40,125 nt of DNA from Oscillospiraceae bacterium (lineage in GTDB: Bacteria > Bacillota > Clostridia > Oscillospirales > Ruminococcaceae). Location of the stretch: assembly GCA_017462785.1 (NCBI GenBank), contig JAFTQJ010000005.1, forward strand, positions 1-40,125, read 5' to 3'. Below are positions 1-8,347 of this stretch, piece after piece. Each line of letters opens with the position of its first letter. The stretch's first letter is position 1. The notes beneath the pieces were generated by a model that made no database searches, had not been told where the DNA came from, and saw only the letters and a list, made by a program, of their open reading frames with translations. A program made the translations under genes and the position numbers.

Positions 1-20
1 GGGGGTGGGGGGGGGGGGGG
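1..20. other. Poly-G tract at contig end
   Basis: The first 20 bases are G except for one T, followed by GGGCCCAAGCTT-like sequence. This is unlike anything else in the window and most likely reflects an assembly or read-end artefact rather than genomic sequence. Confidence 0.6.
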
Positions 21-67
21 GCCCAAGCTTTTAGGTGCTAACCCCTGAATCACTTTTTCAAAAAACA

Positions 68-95
68 AAGGGCAAAGATATTACTCTTTGCCCTT
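68..95 (-). terminator. Intrinsic terminator of the solute-binding/adaptor operon
   Basis: An 11-bp perfect stem (AAGGGCAAAGA / TCTTTGCCCTT) with a 6-nt loop. Read on the minus strand it is followed by TTTGTTTTTTG, a good U-tract. It lies about 260 bp beyond the stop of the solute-binding lipoprotein gene (stop at 353), with the GC-rich repeat in between. A second imperfect hairpin is at 101-127. I see no gene in 96-352. Confidence 0.65.
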
Positions 96-230
96 AATAC
101 ACATGACGGGTCGAAAACCTGACATGTTTGCTATGAATTTGTAGATATGCACAAATAGATATTGACTGGTTTGTGCACTTTATCTTCTAAGCGAATGACC
201 GCAGCTTTAAAAAAGCTCTGTAAAGACTGC

Positions 231-320
231 CCCACCCCCTGCCCCCTCCCCTCGGGGAGGGGGAAATAGAGCCGGTGCTTCGCACCGGCTCCGACCAAGG
301 GGCTGCCGCCCCTTGGAATC
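231..320. repeat. GC-rich multi-hairpin intergenic repeat, copy 1
   Basis: A C-rich/G-rich palindrome is followed by AGCCGGTGC-ttc-GCACCGGCT (270-290) and CCAAGGGGC-tgcc-GCCCCTTGG (295-316). The same three-hairpin order recurs at 5764-5853, and related hairpins occur at 33978-34097 and 40074-40090. It lies directly downstream of the solute-binding gene. It is a dispersed repeat of unknown function, and some hairpins could act as 3'-end structures. Confidence 0.7.
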
Positions 321-352
321 CTGATGATTCACAATTCATTTTTGCCCTGTGT

Positions 353-2626
353 TTAACTCTGCTCGCTAAGATAAAGACTTACACGGGACTGGATCATGGA
401 AGCTGCCTGCTCTGCGGTCTGGTCGCCGGAGAAGAACATGCCCGCTTCTTCGTCAATGATCTCATACACGGAAACATCGTAGAATGCGGACTGGCTGATG
501 CCCTCCAAATAGGTCATCAGTCTGTCCATTTCTTCCTGTGTCGGATAGCCGATGTCGAATTCCTCATTGCCAAGATAATAGTACTTGTCGTATTCCTCCT
601 TGGTGTTCACTGTTTCATCCATCATGCTCCGGAGTGCACCCTTATGCACGGGGAATGTCCATTCCAGTGTTTTCTGGTACTCCTCGGAGAGCATGTACTT
701 GATGAATTCCCAGATCTGCTCCTGATACTTCGACTGGCTGGATACGGCAATGTTGAAGCTCGGGTTGAATACGCCGCCGTTGCCCTCCTCCGAAGATGTC
801 GGGAAGCCGATGAAGGTCACGTCCTCCGTTGCAAAGTCACCCATCAGTACAGTGTGCATCATTCTCGGTGCGTCAATGTACACCTGTTTGAGCAGTGCGG
901 TGTCGTTGCGGAATGCCATTTCCTCTGCCTGCCAGTAGAGCGTCCAGTCATCTTCGCTCATATTATCATAGTCGATGCTGTCGTCCGCCGGATAGGTGTT
1001 GCAAAGCTCCAGAAATTCAATAAACTGCGGATCATCAAAATGACAGGTCGCATTCACGGTGTCAATGAAAGTCCCCATATTGCCCATGCACATGGAATAG
1101 AGTGCACTGCTCTTGGTCATGTTCGGGAACGGATCCATATCCTTGGGAACGTTCTTGAGCAGGTCGATGAACTCCTGCGGTGTAATACCCATCTTGTCAC
1201 CGACATACTCCGTTTTGCCGGCAATGGTTTCGATATAGTAGGAGAAGCTGATCCGCTGGAGCTGATCCTTGTATTCGAGGGACTTGAAGAAATTTTCGAG
1301 GTAGTCCTCACGCTTGAATTCCGGATCCTGCTCCATGAGGGAGTAGAGATCCACGAACATGCCCTTGTTGGCATAGGACTCGAAGTTCAGACCCTGTGTG
1401 CAGATGATGTCCGCCACCTTGCCGGAGGTCATGTCCTTGCTGAAATTGTCAATGGATGCCTCCCATTCCTCGTCCGTGACCTCGGAGGAATAGTCCTTTA
1501 CAACGATGCGGATGTCATCATTGGCACGGTTGTATTCACATACTGCGTCCATCAGGTTCGTGTCGCTGTAAAGTGTGGCAAGGCTGATGATCTCCATATT
1601 CTCCAGCTCTTCCGGACTGCGTTCTTCCATCAGCCAGAGCGTGGAGCCGTCATACTCGCTGTTATACATGGAGGTCAGGAATCTGCCGTCCGGCAGTGCA
1701 GCCACACTGTTCACATAATCGCCGCTGAAATCGGAATTGATCCAGTTCACGACCTCCTCGCAGATGCCGTCCGCAAGCTTGACACCGGAAACGGACTGGG
1801 AGTCATAGAAGTAGAAATCATAGTCACCGGAGCCGGCAAAGACACCATTGTAGTATTCCGGAATACCATCCACATCGACTTCCTCCATCAGGAGGGACTC
1901 GGGATCGATCTTACCGAAGATCTGACCGCCCATATTGCTGTAGCCGCTGGCATAAACGCTGCCGTCCTTGCCGCAGAAAACGCTGTCGATCCATTCAACA
2001 TCCAGCTCTGCAATGCCGATCTCCTCAAAATCGCTGTTTCTGACGGAAATGTACTGCATGCCCTCGTCGTCATTGGCAATGGCATAGACATTGCCGCTGC
2101 TGTCGGCCATCAGATTATAGTAATAGGTATTCTCCGGAAAATGCTCAGTAATGTCCCTGCCGCCTGTCAGCTTCATGCTGCTGTCGTAGCTTTCCATATA
2201 GTAGACCTGAGTGAGGAATTCCCAGTTTTCATCCACGGTGTAGTCGCTGTAAATGACATTGATGCCGCCGTCCTTAGAAGCAAATATGCCCATAACGTCG
2301 ATCATACGCTCGTCGGTCGCCTGCTTTGCATACTCCAGCTCCAGCGGCGTGAGGGCACTGCTGGCAGGATCGTACAACATTGTCTGGCTCTTATAATCCT
2401 GATCGAAGCCGATCATAACCAGCTTGTCGCCTGCCGAAAAGAACCCGCCGATGTCATAGTTGTCCGTTTCGATCTTCTGTGCGGAGTAGGAATTGTCGAA
2501 GGAGATCTCAAGGGTGCTTCCTTTCTGACCGCCGCCCTTTCCGCAGCCTGTGAGGGTGACAGCTGTCAGGGCAGCTGTCATGAGTGCTAATGTTCTCTGC
2601 ATTGTTGTTTTCTTCATTTTTACCAT
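353..2626 (-). CDS. Large extracellular solute-binding lipoprotein (sugar ABC importer type) with an N-terminal propeller-like region
   Basis: A 757-residue predicted surface lipoprotein with a signal peptide and lipobox LTGC (lipid-accepting Cys28). Residues from about 340 to the end resemble family 1 sugar-binding proteins: a segment of the type IICTQGLNFESYANKGMFVDL, aromatic-rich stretches, and a WEFIKYMLSEEYQ-type end of domain. Family members are usually 400-550 residues. Here about 300 extra residues (roughly 40-335) form a repetitive pattern of hydrophobic beta-strand pairs with D-G turns (SKDGG, DSSGN, GKDGS, LPDGR), which suggests a beta-propeller; that is an inference from pattern. 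It is the last gene of a minus-strand run behind an HlyD-type adaptor and a MacB-core-like protein, with sugar permeases further upstream. It probably binds an oligosaccharide for import, ligand unknown. The first ATG (2626) is only 3 nt from AAAGG, so the second ATG (2617) is a plausible start. Confidence 0.8.
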   Translation of the reverse strand: MVKMKKTTMQRTLALMTAALTAVTLTGCGKGGGQKGSTLEISFDNSYSAQKIETDNYDIGGFFSAGDKLVMIGFDQDYKSQTMLYDPASSALTPLELEYAKQATDERMIDVMGIFASKDGGINVIYSDYTVDENWEFLTQVYYMESYDSSMKLTGGRDITEHFPENTYYYNLMADSSGNVYAIANDDEGMQYISVRNSDFEEIGIAELDVEWIDSVFCGKDGSVYASGYSNMGGQIFGKIDPESLLMEEVDVDGIPEYYNGVFAGSGDYDFYFYDSQSVSGVKLADGICEEVVNWINSDFSGDYVNSVAALPDGRFLTSMYNSEYDGSTLWLMEERSPEELENMEIISLATLYSDTNLMDAVCEYNRANDDIRIVVKDYSSEVTDEEWEASIDNFSKDMTSGKVADIICTQGLNFESYANKGMFVDLYSLMEQDPEFKREDYLENFFKSLEYKDQLQRISFSYYIETIAGKTEYVGDKMGITPQEFIDLLKNVPKDMDPFPNMTKSSALYSMCMGNMGTFIDTVNATCHFDDPQFIEFLELCNTYPADDSIDYDNMSEDDWTLYWQAEEMAFRNDTALLKQVYIDAPRMMHTVLMGDFATEDVTFIGFPTSSEEGNGGVFNPSFNIAVSSQSKYQEQIWEFIKYMLSEEYQKTLEWTFPVHKGALRSMMDETVNTKEEYDKYYYLGNEEFDIGYPTQEEMDRLMTYLEGISQSAFYDVSVYEIIDEEAGMFFSGDQTAEQAASMIQSRVSLYLSEQS

Positions 2627-2755
2627 AAACCTTTCCCATAAAATCTATGATCAAGCGGACATGCCGCTGTGATTTCTGAGTTAAAACAGCTTTTGAAAAG
2701 CTGTGCCGGAATTCCCCTCCCTCCTGCTGGGCAGAAGGGACGGAGATTCAGGAGA

Positions 2756-3826
2756 TCAGTCGGATCCCTCCGACTTTACCAATGAGCGGAATCTGTTTTT
2801 GTATGCCTGACGCTTCGCAGTCAGGAATGTATCCAGCCGCTTCCAGCCCTTCCAGAGCAGGTACAGCCCCGTCAGTACCGGATATGCCAGAAACAGGAGC
2901 TGTGCGGCAAGGAGGAGTGCGAGGTCGAAATCGACCATTCTTGCGGCATTTTCCCAATAGGGATATGCCAGTGTATCGGAAACCATCACCATGTCATGCA
3001 GATGCCGCAGATGCTCCCAGTGTGTTTTCAGGGAGCTGCGTCCGGTGTTCTGCACCGTTTTCATGGTGGGGTTGTTCTCTGCACCGATTGCCTGTACAAA
3101 CGCATTTTTGCCGTAATTGCGTACAGGCTCCGGCAGTACCATCTCATAGCAGGAGATCCGTGCTTCGCTGCCCGTTTCAGCCTGCCATGCTTCATACAGA
3201 TCAAAGGAAATATACATACGGGCAGTTTCGCCGTATGCTCTCTCGGAGGCGTAGTCATCCTCCGCTGCGATCACGCCTGCGACCGGATAGGTACGCTGAC
3301 CGATCGTGACCAGCATGCCCTCCACATCGGGCGAACCGAACAGATGCCATGCAAGGGTTTCATCCAGCACCACTCTGTCCTGCATCAGATCACTCTCCTG
3401 CAAATAGCTGCCGCTGAGGAGCAGCGGAGCATGGAGGAGGAAGAAATCACCGCCCACGGCTGTGACCTGTGCCTGTGCGGAATACCGCTTGGTGCCGGAA
3501 GCCGTCACCATGCCGGCAGGTGCACTGTAGGCATCATACCAGAGCCTTGCATTTTCCGCAGACTTTTCAAGTGATGCGGAACGCATGGAGGCATCCACGG
3601 ATTCACGGATGGATTGCAGACCATCCTGTGTCATGCAGGCATCCTCTGTGAGAAATGCACTCATCTGCGTATAGGGCACATCTCCGCCCGCCTGCCACCT
3701 TGCCGCCGCATTCTGGGCTTCGTGCAGGTGGGAAATATGTGCACTGACTGCTGTCAGACCGCCGAAAACTGCCAGCGACAGCAGTGCTCCGCAAAAGCAG
3801 ATCCGCTGTTTTTTGCTCAGTTTCAT
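2756..3826 (-). CDS. Two-TM membrane protein with a MacB-type periplasmic core-like domain
   Basis: A 356-residue protein. One N-terminal membrane segment (about 8-28) is followed by a large extracytoplasmic region and one membrane segment near the C-terminus (about 300-325), ending in a basic tail. The middle contains strings typical of the MacB core domain of ABC efflux permeases (TAVGGDFFLLHAPLLLSGSYL, VVLDETLAWHLFGS, VTIGQRTYPVAGVI). The three C-terminal helices of FtsX/MacB permeases are missing, so it cannot be a normal permease. It starts 5 bp after the adaptor gene, whose last codons carry the GGAGGA ribosome site, so the two genes are probably translationally coupled. It may work with the adaptor as an envelope-spanning assembly; no ATPase is encoded nearby. 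The family assignment rests on motif resemblance only. Confidence 0.6.
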   Translation of the reverse strand: MKLSKKQRICFCGALLSLAVFGGLTAVSAHISHLHEAQNAAARWQAGGDVPYTQMSAFLTEDACMTQDGLQSIRESVDASMRSASLEKSAENARLWYDAYSAPAGMVTASGTKRYSAQAQVTAVGGDFFLLHAPLLLSGSYLQESDLMQDRVVLDETLAWHLFGSPDVEGMLVTIGQRTYPVAGVIAAEDDYASERAYGETARMYISFDLYEAWQAETGSEARISCYEMVLPEPVRNYGKNAFVQAIGAENNPTMKTVQNTGRSSLKTHWEHLRHLHDMVMVSDTLAYPYWENAARMVDFDLALLLAAQLLFLAYPVLTGLYLLWKGWKRLDTFLTAKRQAYKNRFRSLVKSEGSD

Positions 3827-3831
3827 GAAAA

Positions 3832-5712
3832 TCAGTCCTCCATCCGGATCTGCATTCCGTTTTCCAGCGGCTTCTCCGAGGTGGTGATGACGAAATCAGA
3901 GGACATAATATCGCCGGAAACGGCACTGCTGATCTCATCCGATGCAAGCACATCCACGCTCACACGGTTCGCATAATAGCGGTTGCCGAGGGGAGTGCTC
4001 TTGGCGGTCACGACCATGACGAACTTGCCGTCCTTGTCCTCCATGACTGCACTGGTCGGTACCACACAGTCATAGTTGGCACTGGAACAGCTGATGGAGA
4101 AGGAAAGGGACTGACCGGCAGTCACATCACCTTCGACATTGAAGGTCAGGATCTTATCGGAACCCGTTGCATTCTGGGTGTCGGTCTTGATATTGACGAG
4201 TGTGGCATCAATGCCCCAGCCGTAGCCGTTGGTGACATCTGCCTCCGTGCCGACCTTGAGCTTTTTCGCCTGATTTGCGGTCACGGTGCACTGTACGGTG
4301 AAGCCGGAATCGGTCAGTGTGAGGGATGCGAGCGTGTCGCCGTCCATCACGGAATCGCCGGCTGCAAAATTCACCATACTCACAATGCCGTCATGCTTGC
4401 TGGTAACTTCGAGTGTGCCGCTGCTCTTTTTCAGCTCCTCCAGCTCTTCCTTCATCTTATTGATCTCGTTCTGCTGGCTCTGCAGGTCGAGGCTGTTCAG
4501 CTCCTGTGTGAGCGTGTCATTCTTCTTGGTTTCTGCAAGGGCGATCAGCATATCCTGCAATGCTCTCTCCTGCTGTTTGACCTGTGCTTCAAGTGCACCA
4601 ATATCCACGGGAGTCTGCTCCTGATAGGCAGTGATGGTGCGGTTGGCATCTTCGATCGCTGCACTCTGCTCTGCAATGGCAGTTTCGATCTGGGAACGGA
4701 TGCTTGCCGCCGTGCTGTCCAGTGCATCCTGTGCGGCTGCCTGTGCGGTCAGCTTGCCCTCCAGCTCTGCTTTCGTCTGCACGATCTCCTGCTCCTTCTG
4801 CTGGATCACGAGCAGTTCTGCTTCTGCTTTCCCGACATCTTCGAGTGCATAGTCCCATGCGAGCTTTGCATCCTCCATAGCACGCTTCAGCATCACATCG
4901 CCGCCGCTTGCATCATAGTCCTCTTTTGCACGGGTATACGCCAGCTCCGCTTCATTTGCAGCACGTCCGAGGGCTGCAATGTTCTGTGCCTGTGCCGGGG
5001 AATCCACGGTCAGAGCCGCAATGAGTGCGTCATAGGAAGCCTGTACTGCGGCTGCTTCGGCTGCGGCAATCTCCAGAGCCGCCTGAAGCTCCGTCAGGGG
5101 CTGGGCATATTCTGCGGAAAGCATGTCATAGATGCCGCTTTCGAGAGCTGTCTGATCCGCAGAAAGTGCGGTCAGGCGGCTGGTGTGCTCTGTGACACGG
5201 GACACGGCACTCTCATATTCATAGTCGGAAATACCGCCGCTGCTGCGTGCAGCATTGAGATCGTTGATCGCATCCTGCAAATCCTCACGGGCATTGGCAA
5301 TGCTCTGATTTTCAGCGGCATAATCGGGAACCGCTGTCAGCAGGGATTTCTGATAATTCAGCTCTGCGGCGGTCAGTGCCTCCTGTGCGGCTTCGTAAGC
5401 TTCACTGCCCTCCGCACCTTCAAGTACGAAAAGGACATCGCCCTCCCTGACCTCGTCACCCACCTTGACCTCGACCTTGCCGACAGTGCGTGTACCCTCG
5501 GCAGTAACATCATAATTCTGGTTGGCAGTCACGATGCCGGAACAGCGGACGGTTTCCGTCACTGTACCGTAGCCGGCATACTGTGCAGCCACGATGGGCA
5601 GGCTGTAATTCTGGATCGTATTGGAAAAGAACGTCAGAACCAGCAGAACAGCCAGAAAGATGATCAGTATGGTTTTGATACGCTCTTTGCGTCGATTGGT
5701 TGTTTCATTCAT
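3832..5712 (-). CDS. HlyD/RND-type membrane fusion (adaptor) protein with a long coiled coil
   Basis: A 626-residue protein. A basic N-terminus and one membrane anchor (about 12-30) are followed by a first half-lipoyl/barrel segment (VTETVRCSGIVTANQNYDV; VKVGDEVREGDVLFVL). A very long Ala/Glu-rich helical hairpin spans roughly residues 95-430. The second lipoyl half follows (TSKHDGIVSMVNFAAGDSV), then beta-barrel and membrane-proximal domains (VVPTSAVMEDKDGKFVMVV). This architecture is that of adaptors in ABC and RND efflux systems, but the helical hairpin is longer than usual. It starts with a strong AGGAGGG site. Next to importer-type sugar permeases its partner is unclear; the adjacent MacB-core-like protein is the natural candidate. 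Confidence 0.85.
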   Translation of the reverse strand: MNETTNRRKERIKTILIIFLAVLLVLTFFSNTIQNYSLPIVAAQYAGYGTVTETVRCSGIVTANQNYDVTAEGTRTVGKVEVKVGDEVREGDVLFVLEGAEGSEAYEAAQEALTAAELNYQKSLLTAVPDYAAENQSIANAREDLQDAINDLNAARSSGGISDYEYESAVSRVTEHTSRLTALSADQTALESGIYDMLSAEYAQPLTELQAALEIAAAEAAAVQASYDALIAALTVDSPAQAQNIAALGRAANEAELAYTRAKEDYDASGGDVMLKRAMEDAKLAWDYALEDVGKAEAELLVIQQKEQEIVQTKAELEGKLTAQAAAQDALDSTAASIRSQIETAIAEQSAAIEDANRTITAYQEQTPVDIGALEAQVKQQERALQDMLIALAETKKNDTLTQELNSLDLQSQQNEINKMKEELEELKKSSGTLEVTSKHDGIVSMVNFAAGDSVMDGDTLASLTLTDSGFTVQCTVTANQAKKLKVGTEADVTNGYGWGIDATLVNIKTDTQNATGSDKILTFNVEGDVTAGQSLSFSISCSSANYDCVVPTSAVMEDKDGKFVMVVTAKSTPLGNRYYANRVSVDVLASDEISSAVSGDIMSSDFVITTSEKPLENGMQIRMED

Positions 5713-5763
5713 ATGGATTCCCTCCTGTGTAGGTGGTTTTTTAGTGACAGTTCTGCTAAATTT

Positions 5764-5853
5764 GCCCTCCCCCTGCCCCCTCCCGGAGGGAGGGGAAGAT
5801 TAAGCCGGTGCTCCGCACCGGCACCGGCAAGGGCTAACGCCCTTTGAACCCTC
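5764..5853. repeat. GC-rich multi-hairpin intergenic repeat, copy 2
   Basis: It repeats the order seen at 231-320: a CCCCCTCCC palindrome, GCCGGTGC-tcc-GCACCGGC (5804-5822), then CAAGGGC-taac-GCCCTTTG (5828-5846). The last stem differs from copy 1 by changes on both arms. It sits in the 309-bp gap between the second permease gene and the adaptor gene, so it may divide the run into two transcripts. I found no convincing promoter or gene in 5854-6021. Confidence 0.7.
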
Positions 5854-6021
5854 CAATGCAGTCGGCTGCAAAATTTGCAAATCTGATTTTTTGTTTGTTG
5901 AGCAGCGATGTTTCCTGCACACAATGCATAGAAACATGCGGTATGGTGCACCGGATCGCAAAAAGGCAAATTGCTCTCACAAGGTACACTCCCAAATGCG
6001 TCTGCCGGCACCGGCTCTGTG

Positions 6022-6912
6022 CTAGCCCTTGACACCGCCGGAATAGGTGATGCCTTCAACGAGGTATTCTTCGCCGTAGAGGAACATGAGCAGTGCGGGG
6101 ATCATATAGACCACAGCCACTGCAAAGGCAAGTCCCACGTCGCCGGAGTTGATCTGCGAGAGGAACACCGACAGCGGATATTCCGCTTCGTTTTCCAGCA
6201 GGATCAGCGGCTGTTCGACCATGTTCCAGTAGTCAATGAATACCAGCAGACCAACGGAAAGCAGGGCACTGCGGGTCAGGGGCATGCAGACATGCCAGAA
6301 GATCTGCCACTCGCCTGCTCCGTCCAGCCTTGCGGCTTCAAAATAGGCTTTCGGAATCCGCCGCATGACCTTTGTCAGCAGATAGACGCTGAACGGCGAG
6401 AAAATACCCGGCAGGATGATCGCCCAGCGTGTGCCGAGGATCCCCAAATACTCCGAAACCAGATAGTTCGGCACCAGCGTGACCTGATAGGGCATGAGCA
6501 TCAGGATGATGTAGGCAAAGAAGATCATTTCACGGATCCTCCCCTGCCAGCGTGAAAATCCATATGCCGCAAGTGCTGCCACTGCAAGCTGGAACAGGGT
6601 GATCGGTACAACGAGGATCACGGAGTTCCAGAATTTCAGCAGATAATCCGGACTTTTGAAGAGCACCGCAATGTACTGCTGGATGCTGATCATGTCAGGA
6701 ATGAATTTCAGGTTCAGTTCCTCTGAAATATAGGACTTTTTATCCGCTGACGCACTTTCGATCATTGCACCGTAATTGGCACTGATCTCCTTTTCCGTCA
6801 TAAAGGAATTGGTGATGGTCAGCACGGTCGGCATGATGAACAGGACTGCTGCAATTGCCGCAAAAATAAACAGAAGTGCCGGCAGCAGGTGCTTATGCAG
6901 TTTCTTTTTCAT
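6022..6912 (-). CDS. Carbohydrate ABC transporter permease, MalG type
   Basis: A 296-residue inner-membrane permease with about six membrane segments. The cytoplasmic EAA loop that docks the ATPase is clear (YFEAARLDGAGEWQIFWHV, about residues 190-210), and the C-terminus ends with the family-typical EGITYSGGVKG. Its ATG overlaps the stop of the first permease by one base (TGATG), so the two form a heterodimer operon. The substrate cannot be read from sequence but is presumably a plant oligosaccharide, given the cellulase and dockerin protein elsewhere. No MsmK/UgpC-type ATPase is encoded here; such importers commonly share one encoded elsewhere. Confidence 0.92.
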   Translation of the reverse strand: MKKKLHKHLLPALLFIFAAIAAVLFIMPTVLTITNSFMTEKEISANYGAMIESASADKKSYISEELNLKFIPDMISIQQYIAVLFKSPDYLLKFWNSVILVVPITLFQLAVAALAAYGFSRWQGRIREMIFFAYIILMLMPYQVTLVPNYLVSEYLGILGTRWAIILPGIFSPFSVYLLTKVMRRIPKAYFEAARLDGAGEWQIFWHVCMPLTRSALLSVGLLVFIDYWNMVEQPLILLENEAEYPLSVFLSQINSGDVGLAFAVAVVYMIPALLMFLYGEEYLVEGITYSGGVKG

Positions 6913-7784
6913 CAGTCCTCCACATCCTCTCCGAATTTACGCTCTGCCAGAAACATGATTCCGATGATGACGATCATCACCAGCGACAGCAGCACTGCCG
7001 CACTGGAAAGCTTCTGGTAATCCAGCGAATTGAATGTATTGTTCATGAAGTGCTGGAGCAGGTACATGCTCTCGTACGGATAATCACCCGTCAGCAGGTA
7101 CACCTCACGGAACATCTTGAATGAGCTGATGATCGACAGGATCGTGACAAAGAGAATTGTCGGGGACAGATAACGCAGTTTGATATGTACGAATTTGTAC
7201 CAGCCGCCTGCACCCTCCAGCTCCGCTACTTCGATGATGTCCTGCGGAATGCCGGCGATTGCGGACATGAACAGGATCATGTTATAGCCCAGCGTTTTCC
7301 ATAGGAACATGACGGTCAGAACCATGTACGACCAGTTGGTTTTCAGCCAGTCCACCGGCTCCATGCCGAACAGCTCCGTCACCTGATTGAGTGTGCCGTG
7401 GTAGTGAAAAATGACCTGCCAGACCAGTACGACCGAGGCGATCGGTACCATCAGCGGACACAGAAAACAGGTTCGCAGCCAGCTCTTGCCGGGGATCCTT
7501 GCATTCAGTGCAAATGCAAGCCACAGCGACAGGACAACGGACAGCGGAACAGCGACCAGTGAAAAGATGCCCGTGTTTCTGGATGCCCGTAAAAATGCCG
7601 TGTTGCGGAACAGGTTCATAAAATTATCCACGCCCACAAAATTGGCAAAGATCGGGTTGTCCAGCACGGAATAGTACACGACTACGCCGAACGGGATCAG
7701 AAAAAAGACCAGTACGCCGAGCAGACTCGGCATCAGCCAGCTCCATGCACCGATGGAACGCATCACTTTTGTTCGCTTTTTCAT
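6912..7784 (-). CDS. Sugar ABC transporter permease, MalF type
   Basis: A 290-residue membrane protein with six predicted helices and the EAA loop (IIEVAELEGAGGWYKFVHI). It is the first gene of the minus-strand transport operon, starting 44 bp from the -10 of a strong promoter, with ribosome site GAGAGGTG. It pairs with the MalG-type permease that overlaps it. A LacI-family regulator is divergent, which fits sugar-responsive control. Confidence 0.92.
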   Translation of the reverse strand: MKKRTKVMRSIGAWSWLMPSLLGVLVFFLIPFGVVVYYSVLDNPIFANFVGVDNFMNLFRNTAFLRASRNTGIFSLVAVPLSVVLSLWLAFALNARIPGKSWLRTCFLCPLMVPIASVVLVWQVIFHYHGTLNQVTELFGMEPVDWLKTNWSYMVLTVMFLWKTLGYNMILFMSAIAGIPQDIIEVAELEGAGGWYKFVHIKLRYLSPTILFVTILSIISSFKMFREVYLLTGDYPYESMYLLQHFMNNTFNSLDYQKLSSAAVLLSLVMIVIIGIMFLAERKFGEDVED

Positions 7785-7809
7785 TTTGATTGTTCTTCAC
7801 CTCTCTGCT

Positions 7810-7845
7810 ATCCTAACTGTACTATCCATCATAGCACAGTAGGAT
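7810..7845. promoter_or_regulatory. Candidate operator: long imperfect palindrome over the transport-operon -10
   Basis: ATCCTAACTGTACTAT (7810-7825) and ATAGCACAGTAGGAT (7831-7845) are inverted copies apart from one base change and one indel, separated by 5 nt. The palindrome covers the -10 element and start region of the transport operon. The nearby divergent LacI-type gene is the obvious candidate repressor. This is inference; the site is longer than a typical LacI operator. Confidence 0.5.
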
Positions 7846-7856
7846 TATTTTGTCAA
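7828..7856 (-). promoter_or_regulatory. Sigma-A promoter of the sugar transport operon
   Basis: On the minus strand: TTGACA (7856-7851), 17-bp spacer, TATGAT (7833-7828), with TGC just before the -10. Drives the MalF-type permease gene. Confidence 0.8.
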
Positions 7857-7951
7857 TGCCTTTTCCGTATTTTTTTTGAATTATGACGAAATTGTAATCT
7901 GTTCTTAATTATTTTGCCGGCTGAAAATAAGGAATGCAGATCGGTCGTCAT
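7853..7951 (-). CDS. Possible 32-residue basic peptide upstream of the transport operon
   Basis: An ATG at 7951 is preceded by GGAGG at 5-nt spacing and opens a 32-codon frame (starts MTTDLHSLFSAGKIIKN, ends in a Lys/Arg-rich stretch) that stops inside the -35 of the transport promoter. No family is recognised and no promoter is evident for it. The rest of the intergenic stretch (7952-8280) holds nothing I can assign. It could be chance. Confidence 0.2.
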   Translation of the reverse strand: MTTDLHSLFSAGKIIKNRLQFRHNSKKIRKRH

Positions 7952-8281
7952 GTGGTCCTCCGGAAAAGGGATCGGAAACGGCTGCGGCCCGCTGAAAAAA
8001 GGAAGGGATTTTGTCCGTTGGGATCGGGGGCGATTCCGGGAAAGGCTGAAAGAGAACGCCGCCGCACACCAAGGGACTTCGCCTTCGGCACGAGCTTTTT
8101 GGAGCAGACTGAACCATGTTTCTATTTCTAATACAAATCACATCCCCCTTTTCTGACACTTTTGGGAGAGAAATCCGGCAGAATTCTGAACTTTGTAGGA
8201 ATGCACAAAAATAGACATGTGGATTTGGTGAGGGCACACAAATCCGGCACAAAGTTTTTTAGGTAAAAATCCGAAAAACTA

Positions 8282-8310
8282 TTGACACGTTAAGTAAATT
8301 ACAGTATAAT
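8282..8310 (+). promoter_or_regulatory. Sigma-A promoter of the LacI-family gene
   Basis: TTGACA (8282-8287), 17-bp spacer, TATAAT (8305-8310): both hexamers match consensus. The transcript would start about 30 nt before the TTG start codon. Confidence 0.85.
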
Positions 8311-8347
8311 AAGAGTAGAACTATCTAATCGAAAGGTGGAGAATCCC

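Noticed and set aside
141-177. Resemblance between 141-177 and 8193-8227 (GTAG..ATGCACAAA.ATAGA), and an 8-bp inverted repeat TGCACAAA/TTTGTGCA
   Set aside because: Short, AT-rich and gapped; not enough to claim a repeat or operator.
275-2590. 771-codon open frame on the plus strand opposite the solute-binding gene
   Set aside because: Antisense shadow: no signal of a protein family, Cys/His/Leu-rich composition, no ribosome site, and the minus-strand gene has a lipobox and recognisable domain.
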